Shown: positions 1 through 4,773 of the stretch, one piece after another
How positions within the stretch are numbered: position 1 is the first letter of the stretch
How the letters are laid out: every line of letters begins with the position of its first letter
From: Bryobacterales bacterium
Lineage (GTDB): Bacteria > Acidobacteriota > Terriglobia > Bryobacterales > Bryobacteraceae
Reading direction: 5' to 3'
Length of the DNA stretch: 6,528 nt
NCBI GenBank assembly: GCA_003139735.1
Contig: PLGA01000174.1
Span: 1-6,528, forward strand
The notes under the pieces: generated by a model
Told to the model about the DNA's origin: nothing
What the model saw: only the letters and a program-made list of their open reading frames with translations
Database searches by the model: none
Position numbers and translations under genes: made by a program

Positions 1-1
1 G

Positions 2-397
2 GGCGAGGCGGCGGCCTCCACGCGGAACCCGGTGCTGCTGACCGAGTACGTGCGCCAAGCCCTGCGGCGGAGCGTAGTGAAGCCGTACGTCAACCGCCTG
101 GGTGAGCTGCCGGCCTGGTTCGTCGATCCTGCCATCGAGCAGGCGGTGGAAGCGGCCGTCGAGCACGGCGAACAGAACAGCCATATCGCTCTCGCGCCGC
201 AGACCGGCCGCGACATCGTCAACCGCGTCCTCAGCCGCGTGGCCTCGCCCGAGGCGCCCGTGGTGGCCATCACCACCACCGGGGCGCGCTACTTCCTGCG
301 CCAGATGACCGAAGCATCGGCGCCCAACCTTTTCTTCCTGGCGCACAACGAGGCGCCGCCTGGAATCAAGGTACAGTCTCTGGGCAACATTCAGTGA
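2..397 (+). CDS. flhA: Flagellar export-gate protein FlhA, C-terminal 131 residues (5' end outside the window)
   Basis: FlhA is the large inner-membrane subunit of the flagellar type III export gate. Its cytoplasmic C-terminal domain forms a nonameric ring that docks chaperone-substrate complexes. Only the end of that cytoplasmic domain is visible here, about 131 of the roughly 690 residues usual for the family; the membrane part lies upstream. Family-typical stretches include PVLLTEYVRQALRR near the beginning, a segment around PAIEQAVEAAVEHG, the block APVVAITTTGARYFLRQM, and a tail ending in GIKVQSLGNIQ. The reading frame is open from base 2, so no start is assigned. The stop at 395-397 is followed by flhF-like and fliA genes on the same strand, the usual company of flhA, which supports the call. 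The fragment shows no frameshift or missing block. Confidence 0.93.
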   Translation, partial: GEAAASTRNPVLLTEYVRQALRRSVVKPYVNRLGELPAWFVDPAIEQAVEAAVEHGEQNSHIALAPQTGRDIVNRVLSRVASPEAPVVAITTTGARYFLRQMTEASAPNLFFLAHNEAPPGIKVQSLGNIQ

Positions 398-472
398 GTC
401 CGGACCTACAGGAAAACGCCTCAGCCGACGATGAACTCCATGGACGGCAGTTGTTCGCGTTCCTGGAAGCCC

Positions 473-477
473 AGGAG
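473..477 (+). promoter_or_regulatory. Shine-Dalgarno site deciding the flhF-like start
   Basis: AGGAG at 473-477 lies 9 bases before the ATG at 487. The product of that ATG begins MKIKSYF, the usual beginning of FlhF. An upstream in-frame GTG at 394 overlaps the flhA stop but has no comparable purine-rich site before it. I therefore prefer the start at 487. Confidence 0.6.
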
Positions 478-486
478 CCGACGCCG

Positions 487-939
487 ATGAAGATCAAGTC
501 CTATTTCGCACGAACCGTGGAAGACGCCATGGCGCAGGCCCGGGAGGAGCTCGGTCCCGAGGCCATGCTGGTGAACATCATCGACACGCCGGGCTTCGGA
601 TTCGGCGAAATGGATCATTCCGCGCCGCTCGCGGGTTTCCTGGCCGCCCGAAGCGATATCGACACGCAACTGGTCCTATCGTCTTCGATGAAATCCGCCG
701 ATCTCACCCGTATGGTGAATTCGTACGAAAGCTTCCGGCCGCAGCGGCTGCTGTTTACCAAGCTCGACGAGACAGGCTCTTTCGGGTCGATCCTCAATGA
801 AACCGTACGCACGGGCAAGCCGCTCTCGTTCTTCGCCAACGGCCAGCGCATCCCCGAGGACCTGGAAACGGCTAGCCGGAGCCGCGTATCGAAACTGGTT
901 TTCGCCGGTCATCCCGCGCGGGCCCTGTCGGCTGCGTAG
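487..939 (+). CDS. flhF: FlhF-like SRP-family GTPase with a large in-frame internal deletion (P-loop missing)
   Basis: FlhF is a signal-recognition-particle-type GTPase that sets flagellar position and number; full-length proteins are usually about 380-450 residues. This frame encodes only 150. Residues 1-30 match the conserved FlhF start (MKIKSYFARTVEDAMAQARE, then ELGPEAMLVN). Residue 31 continues at once with IIDTPGF, the G3 motif that normally lies far into the GTPase domain. After it come TKLD (91-94, G4) and GQRIPEDLE (119-127, the SRP-GTPase closing motif). The linker, N domain, P-loop (G1) and G2 region are absent. The apparent junction is near base 576/577. The frame is open, so the gene may still be expressed, but GTP binding in the normal way is unlikely. 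A GTG at 394 overlapping the flhA stop would add 31 residues without family resemblance. Possible explanations are a decayed gene, a genuine short variant, or an assembly collapse; the sequence alone cannot separate them. Confidence 0.8.
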   Translation: MKIKSYFARTVEDAMAQAREELGPEAMLVNIIDTPGFGFGEMDHSAPLAGFLAARSDIDTQLVLSSSMKSADLTRMVNSYESFRPQRLLFTKLDETGSFGSILNETVRTGKPLSFFANGQRIPEDLETASRSRVSKLVFAGHPARALSAA

Positions 940-965
940 GGAGGGCCGCAAGGTGGCGGCAGCTT

Positions 966-1721
966 ATGTATGCGTATGCGGAATCCGAGTCGATAGACGG
1001 CCACGAACGGGAGCGCCTGATCCTGGAGCATCTGCCGCAAGTGCGGCTGATTGCACGGCGCATTCAGGAACGCCTGCCCGACAACATCGCGCTGGAAGAT
1101 CTGGTATCGAGCGGCGTGATCGGCCTCATTTCCGCCATCGACCACTTCGATCCCGGGCACAACGTCAAGCTGAAGACCTACGCCGAGTACAAAATCCGGG
1201 GGGCCATCCTGGACAGTCTGCGCGGCCTCGATTGGGCGCCCCGGCAAAAACGGCGCAGGGCCAAGCAGATCGAAGCGGCCATCGCCGCCGCGGAACAACT
1301 GTACCAGAGGCTTCCCACGGAAGACGAGATCGCCGCGCAACTGGGAGTCTCGCTCGAGGAGTACCACCAATGGCTGGTGGAAATCCGCGGCTTGAACGTG
1401 GCCAGCCTCGAGCACGCCCCGGGGTCCCCCGGGAAGGACCTGCTGCACTACATTGCGGATGGCGCCGGCAGTCTTCCGTCCGTGCTTCTGGAAAGATCGG
1501 AGCTGGAGCGCATCCTGACCGCGGGAATCGACGGCCTGCCGGAGACCGAGCGCAAGGTCCTCAGCCTCTATTACCGCGAGGAGCTGACCTTGCGCGAGAT
1601 CGCCTCCGTCATCGGGCTGCATGAATCGCGGGTCTCGCAACTGAAGTTGCAGGCGATTCTGCGATTGCGTACGACCATAGCCGCGCGCTGGCCCTCTTCG
1701 CGCGGAACGGTGAGAGCATGA
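966..1721 (+). CDS. fliA: Flagellar sigma factor FliA (sigma-28)
   Basis: This 251-residue protein is an RNA polymerase sigma factor of the FliA/WhiG class, which directs late flagellar and chemotaxis transcription. Region 2 spans about residues 14-90, including LEDLVSSGVIGLISAIDHFD and the segment LKTYAEYKIRGAILDSLRGL typical of this class. It is followed by the basic stretch APRQKRRRAK. Region 3 covers about 95-150 (LPTEDEIAAQLGVS, SLEH). Region 4 covers about 180-236, with LPETERKVLSLYYREELTLR and a helix-turn-helix around REIASVIGLHESRVSQLKLQ that would read the -35 element. Length is normal for the family. The ATG at 966 has AAGGTGG 9 bases upstream (950-956), and no in-frame start lies between it and the flhF-like stop 26 bases before. 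The gene directly follows the flhA and flhF-like genes. flhG, often found between flhF and fliA, is not present here. Confidence 0.93.
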   Translation: MYAYAESESIDGHERERLILEHLPQVRLIARRIQERLPDNIALEDLVSSGVIGLISAIDHFDPGHNVKLKTYAEYKIRGAILDSLRGLDWAPRQKRRRAKQIEAAIAAAEQLYQRLPTEDEIAAQLGVSLEEYHQWLVEIRGLNVASLEHAPGSPGKDLLHYIADGAGSLPSVLLERSELERILTAGIDGLPETERKVLSLYYREELTLREIASVIGLHESRVSQLKLQAILRLRTTIAARWPSSRGTVRA

Positions 1722-1724
1722 GCG

Positions 1725-1820
1725 TTGGTGGTGGTGGAAGGCAACTACGGCGTGCGCATTCAGCAGATCGCCAGCCGCCAGGATTCATGTCCGCCGATGA
1801 ACGCCGATGAACGCGGATAA
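1725..1820 (+). pseudogene. Possible remnant of a FlgM-like anti-sigma factor C-terminus
   Basis: Immediately after the fliA stop, the same frame stays open to a TAA at 1818-1820. Between about 1728 and 1784 it encodes VVVEGNYGVRIQQIASRQD, and 16 of these 19 codons end in G or C, as in the real genes nearby. The pattern G-x-Y-x-V-x4-I-A-x-R resembles the C-terminal helix of FlgM, the anti-sigma factor that binds FliA. The coding look ends where the large inverted repeat begins at 1791, and the stop codon lies in the left arm of that repeat. There is no good ribosome-binding site; TTG at 1725 or GTG at 1728 could start a peptide of about 30 residues. I read it tentatively as a leftover of flgM whose upstream part is gone. 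It could equally be chance, because the matching stretch is very short. Confidence 0.22.
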
Positions 1821-1872
1821 AGCATACCACCCTAACTTTTTCTTATCCGTGTTTATCGGCGTTCATCGGCGG
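1791..1872 (+). repeat. Large imperfect inverted repeat, 30-nt arms, 22-nt loop
   Basis: The left arm (1791-1820) and right arm (1843-1872) are reverse complements at 28 of 30 positions. The two differences would be G-U pairs in RNA read from the + strand, so a + strand transcript could form a continuous 30-bp stem. Each arm is itself built on a 10-base period (CCGATGAACG repeated in the left arm). The loop (1821-1842) contains a run of T, and another T5 tract lies about 10 bases after the right arm. It separates the flagellar genes from the stress-protein gene and could stop or stabilise transcripts. Repeats of this general look, GATGAACGC units in inverted arms ending near GGATAA or GGCTAA, are familiar between genes in several environmental phyla. 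Its function and mobility are not shown by the sequence. Confidence 0.85.
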
Positions 1873-1905
1873 CTAAGTATCTTTTTCCATCAACCCCGCT
1901 GCGAT

Positions 1906-1930
1906 GCCCGCTTCAGCCGCTTTAGCGGGC
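1906..1930 (+). repeat. Small inverted repeat in the gap before the stress-protein gene
   Basis: GCCCGCT at 1906-1912 pairs with AGCGGGC at 1924-1930 around an 11-base loop. The alternative tighter hairpin CCGCT (1917-1921) / AGCGG (1924-1928) has a 2-base loop. The two hairpins share their right side and are mutually exclusive. No T-run follows, so it is not an obvious terminator. Around it (1873-2000) I see no gene. A weak -10-like TATCCT at 1960-1965 lacks a convincing -35. Confidence 0.5.
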
Positions 1931-1999
1931 GGTCTTACGCGGTCGCGCCAAACGGGGATTATCCTAATAGTGTCCGGGCGCTTCTTGCCGCGCCGGCCG

Positions 2000-2007
2000 A
2001 AGGAGGT
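2000..2007 (+). promoter_or_regulatory. Strong Shine-Dalgarno sequence of the universal stress protein gene
   Basis: AAGGAGGT lies 3 bases before the ATG at 2011. The match to the anti-SD sequence is near perfect, though the spacing is a little short. It fixes the start at 2011 and rules out the longer in-frame reading that runs back through the inverted repeats to 1807. Confidence 0.8.
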
Positions 2008-2010
2008 CCC

Positions 2011-2880
2011 ATGCAATTGCTCTCGAAGATTCTGCTTCCGGTGGACTTTTCCGAGCGCTCGGTGGCTGCCGCCCGCTACGCCAAGACGCTGGCCGGGCGT
2101 TTTGGCTCGGAACTCCTCATCTTGCACGTTCTGACGCCGCCACAGTACGAATTCGGCGCTCTGGAAATCGGCGGCTCCGTGCTGACGGAGTTGTATCTCG
2201 GACGCGCCGAGCAGGCATCCGCGGACCTGAACGCGTTTCTAGCGGCCGAGTTGGAGGGTATCCACGTGCGGCGGACAGTGGTGGAAGGAGACCCAGCCTC
2301 GAAGATCGTGGAATTCTCCCGTCAGGAAAGCGCCGACATCATCATCATGCCGACCCACGGCTACGGTCCATTCCGCCGCTTTATCCTCGGCTCGAACACC
2401 GCCAAAGTGCTCCACGACGCCGACTGCCCGGTTTGGACGGGCGTCCACCTGGAGCAGGCGCCCCCGGCAGCCGCGGATTCCCTGCGCAGCATTCTGTGCG
2501 CCGTGGACCTGGGAACTCAAAGCTCCAAGACGCTGTGCTGGGCAGGCATGCTCGCGCGGGAATTCGGAGCTCTCCTGACTGTCATTCACGTTACCGCGCC
2601 CGATCCCGATTCCGGCGACGATTCGGAAGTGAACTGGCGCATCGACGTACGCGAATCCGCCGAGCGTGAACTGCAGCGGCTGGAGCGCTTCGTGAACGTG
2701 CAAGCCGATCGGATCGTCGAATCGGGCGAGCCGCCCAAAGTCATCTGTTCCGCCGCCCAGCGCATCGAGGCCGACGCATTGGTGATTGGCCGCGGATCGG
2801 CCGCCGGCGTGTTCGGAAGGCTGCGCACCAACGCCTATGCCATCATCCGACAGTCCCCTTGCCCCGTGGTGAGCGTGTAG
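2011..2880 (+). CDS. Universal stress protein with two tandem UspA domains
   Basis: This 289-residue cytoplasmic protein contains two UspA folds. Domain 1 (about 1-146) opens with KILLPVDFSE (Asp12) and holds the nucleotide-binding loop MPTHGYGPFRRFILGS (113-128). Against the canonical G-x2-G-x9-G-S/T motif, the second Gly (117) and Gly127-Ser128 are present, while the first Gly is Pro114. Domain 2 (about 155-289) opens with ILCAVDLG (Asp166) and ends with VIGRGSAAGVFGRLRTNAYA and CPVVSV. Its loop is one residue short, with Arg-Thr replacing the final Gly-Ser, so ATP binding there is doubtful. Members of this family act in stress survival, often as ATP-binding regulators; the partner of this one is unknown. 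The start follows a strong ribosome-binding site. The downstream acyl-CoA synthetase begins 65 bases after the stop. Confidence 0.92.
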   Translation: MQLLSKILLPVDFSERSVAAARYAKTLAGRFGSELLILHVLTPPQYEFGALEIGGSVLTELYLGRAEQASADLNAFLAAELEGIHVRRTVVEGDPASKIVEFSRQESADIIIMPTHGYGPFRRFILGSNTAKVLHDADCPVWTGVHLEQAPPAAADSLRSILCAVDLGTQSSKTLCWAGMLAREFGALLTVIHVTAPDPDSGDDSEVNWRIDVRESAERELQRLERFVNVQADRIVESGEPPKVICSAAQRIEADALVIGRGSAAGVFGRLRTNAYAIIRQSPCPVVSV

Positions 2881-2929
2881 CCGCCGCCGTCCGCGCAGCG
2901 GCCGCCCCCGCCAGCAACCGCGGCCGCCG

Positions 2930-2938
2930 TGATACAGT
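2930..2938 (+). promoter_or_regulatory. Candidate extended -10 element for a leaderless acyl-CoA synthetase mRNA
   Basis: TGATACAGT reads as TG-n-TACAGT, an extended -10 form with 4 of 6 matches to TATAAT. It ends 7 bases before the GTG at 2946, so transcription would begin at or next to the start codon. No Shine-Dalgarno sequence precedes that GTG, which fits a leaderless transcript. No -35 hexamer is visible in the GC-rich stretch upstream. Confidence 0.35.
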
Positions 2939-2945
2939 GCTTGAA

Positions 2946-4718
2946 GTGAGCCGGACCCTCTACCAAGTTCTTCGTGAAACCGCCGCCCGATTTGGCGATG
3001 CGCCCGCGTTGCGCCAGCCCAAGCCGGGACAAGCCCTCTACGCAACCTGTTCGTGGAACGAATACCTGCGGGCGGCCGAGGAGATTGCCGCCGGGTTGCG
3101 GCGCCTCGGGCTGGCCAAGGGCGATACGGTCGCTTTGAATTCCGAGACGCGGATGGAGTTCTATCTGGCGGACATGGGCATCCTGGCCGGCGGATGCATC
3201 GCGGCGGCCCTATACCCCAGCTATCCTCCCAAGGACTTGGTTGCCTCTCTGGAAGCGTCCGGCGCGAAGGCGGCTTTCGTCGAGGGCCCGGCCGAGTTCG
3301 AGGCGTTGCGGGGCGCTCCCCTGCGCCATTGGTTCCTGCTCACCGGCACAGCCGAAGGCGCCATCGCCCTGGAGGACTTGCGCAAGCTGGGGCGCGAAGC
3401 CATGGCCGGCGATCCGGAGTTGTTGCCGCGGCTGCTGGCGGAAACGCGCCCGTCCGACCTCGCCGTTCTGTATCTCACCTCAGGCGCCACGGGCGAGCCG
3501 AAAATGGCGCTGGTCACGCATGCGGCCATTGTGTCCAACATCGAGATGGGCCCCGTCGCGCTGCCCATGGGGCCGGAGGACGCCATGATCGCATTTCTAC
3601 CTTCGGCCCACATCGCGCAGCGCGTGGTGATGGAGTTCCTTCCGATGAGCAGCGGCACGCCGGTCACGTTCCCGGAAAGCCTGCTGAAGCTTCCGCAGGA
3701 TATCCGCAAAGTTCAGCCCACCGTTCTGCTGGCGCCGCCGCGCATGTGGGAGCGCGTCTATTGCACCATCTGCACGGAGTTGCGCAAACGCCCGGCGGTG
3801 GCGCGCAAGGCGTTCTATGGCGGGCTGGCGCTGGCGCTGGCGGCGGCGCGCTACCGCCGCGCGGGCAAGCCCGTTCCGCTCGGTATCCGCATCCCGTTGA
3901 AAGCGGCGGACCGGCTTTTCTTCGCACGCGTCCGCGCGCGCTTCGGCGGGCGCCTGCGCGTAGCCGCCTCCGGCGCGGCCCCTTTGGGAAAGGACCTGGC
4001 CGAGTTTTACGAAGCCATCGGCATGCCGTTGATCGAGGGCTACGGCCTGACCGAGGGCGGCGTGGCGACCCTCAACCCCCTCGGCGCGCCGCGGCCCGGC
4101 AGCATCGGCAAGCCGCTGCCGGGCGTCGAGGCGCGTATTTCGCCGGAGGGCGAACTGCTCATCCGGACCCCGTGCCTGTTTTCAGGCTATCTGAACGACG
4201 CGCAGGCCACCGCCGAAGTGGTTCGCGACGGCTGGCTGCACACCGGCGATTTCGCGCTGATCGACGCCGATGGCTATATTGTCATCACCGGCCGCAAGAA
4301 GGAACTGATCGTCTCCTCCACCGGCAAGAAGATACATCCGTCGCGCGTCGAGAACCTGTTCAAGATGGAGCCGCTCATCAGCCAGGTTCTGCTGATCGGC
4401 GACCGGCTGCCGTACCTTACGGCCCTGTTCACCATCAACCCCGCCGCCGCCGAGGGGCTGAAAGGCATGGAGGCGTGGAAGGGACGCCCCGTTTCGGAGA
4501 CGGTCCAGGCGCCGCCGGTTCTGGAGGAGGTCCGCCGGGCCGTGGCGCGCGTGAACAAGCACCTCGCGCCCTTCGAGCAGGTGCGCAAGCACCGCGTCCT
4601 GGCGCGCGATTTCTCCATCGAACAGGGCGAGCTGACCGCCACCATGAAAGTGCGCCGCCCCTACGCGATGCGCAATTTCAAGGAGAGCATCGACGAGTTG
4701 TACGGGGGCCGCGAGTAG
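2946..4718 (+). CDS. Long-chain fatty acid-CoA ligase (AMP-forming), FadD type
   Basis: The product activates fatty acids to acyl-CoA through an acyl-adenylate, using ATP and CoA, and so feeds beta-oxidation or lipid synthesis. From the GTG at 2946 (VSRTLYQVLRETAARFGDAP) it has 590 residues, normal for bacterial long-chain members. Motifs appear in family order: P-loop-like LYLTSGATGEPK (about 175-186), YGLTEGG (366-372), TGD (433-435), hinge region GRKKELIVSSTGKKIHP (from 449), and the C-terminal LTATMKVRRPY with the probable catalytic Lys568. Two positions of the P-loop motif differ from the usual TSGTTGxPKG: Ala for the first Thr of the TT pair, and Met after Lys. No signal peptide is seen; it is probably cytoplasmic or membrane-associated. 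An in-frame ATG at 2859 lies inside the stress-protein gene and would add a low-complexity Ala/Arg leader, so it is unlikely. GTG at 2937 is an alternative start. Substrate chain length is inferred from family resemblance only. Confidence 0.9.
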   Translation: MSRTLYQVLRETAARFGDAPALRQPKPGQALYATCSWNEYLRAAEEIAAGLRRLGLAKGDTVALNSETRMEFYLADMGILAGGCIAAALYPSYPPKDLVASLEASGAKAAFVEGPAEFEALRGAPLRHWFLLTGTAEGAIALEDLRKLGREAMAGDPELLPRLLAETRPSDLAVLYLTSGATGEPKMALVTHAAIVSNIEMGPVALPMGPEDAMIAFLPSAHIAQRVVMEFLPMSSGTPVTFPESLLKLPQDIRKVQPTVLLAPPRMWERVYCTICTELRKRPAVARKAFYGGLALALAAARYRRAGKPVPLGIRIPLKAADRLFFARVRARFGGRLRVAASGAAPLGKDLAEFYEAIGMPLIEGYGLTEGGVATLNPLGAPRPGSIGKPLPGVEARISPEGELLIRTPCLFSGYLNDAQATAEVVRDGWLHTGDFALIDADGYIVITGRKKELIVSSTGKKIHPSRVENLFKMEPLISQVLLIGDRLPYLTALFTINPAAAEGLKGMEAWKGRPVSETVQAPPVLEEVRRAVARVNKHLAPFEQVRKHRVLARDFSIEQGELTATMKVRRPYAMRNFKESIDELYGGRE

Positions 4719-4731
4719 CGGCGCGCGGGCA

Positions 4732-4743
4732 CGGTTGCAACCG
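4732..4743 (+). repeat. 12-base perfect palindrome in the spacer before the secreted-protein gene
   Basis: CGGTTGCAACCG reads the same on both strands. Its half TGCAACC (4736-4742) recurs at 4775-4781 across the start of the next gene. This could be an operator with an additional half-site, but it could be chance; no clear promoter is seen in the 55-base spacer 4719-4773. Confidence 0.35.
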
Positions 4744-4773
4744 GCATTCGGATCTGCAATCCTGAATCGCAGT

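Noticed and set aside
394..486. GTG at 394 overlapping the flhA stop as the flhF-like start, adding 31 residues
   Set aside because: There is no ribosome-binding site before it, the added residues do not resemble FlhF, and the ATG at 487 has a well-placed AGGAG and gives the canonical N-terminus.
431..490. Nineteen-codon reading frame ending in ATGA overlap with the flhF-like start
   Set aside because: It has no ribosome-binding site, its composition is Arg/Ser-rich as expected from an off-frame reading, and it has no family resemblance; a leader-peptide role cannot be supported.
797..1624. Long + strand frame through the flhF-like end and fliA, and a - strand frame at 909-1640
   Set aside because: Both lie over fliA, which has full sigma-28 motifs, and translate to low-complexity Arg/Gly/Pro-rich sequence typical of other frames in high-GC DNA.
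1718..1810. Thirty-codon frame starting with ATGA overlap at the fliA stop
   Set aside because: The translation is Gly/Arg-rich without recognisable features. The fliA frame in the same stretch looks more like coding sequence.
1853..1860. GCCGATAA on the - strand, identical to the sigma-28 -10 consensus, close to fliA
   Set aside because: It is part of the inverted repeat, there is no TAAA-like -35 about 15 bases upstream on that strand (the bases read TACT), and transcription from it would run into fliA antisense.
1935..1965. Possible promoter (TTACGC and TATCCT) before the stress-protein gene
   Set aside because: The spacing is 19 bases and the -35 matches poorly; too weak to annotate.
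1807..2010. Extension of the stress protein back to an ATG at 1807
   Set aside because: It would translate straight through the inverted repeats, and a near-perfect Shine-Dalgarno sequence immediately precedes ATG 2011, where the Usp fold begins.
3053..4765. 570-codon + strand frame overlapping the acyl-CoA ligase
   Set aside because: It is the shifted reading of the ligase gene, full of Arg/Gly/Ala runs, while the ligase frame carries all family motifs in order.
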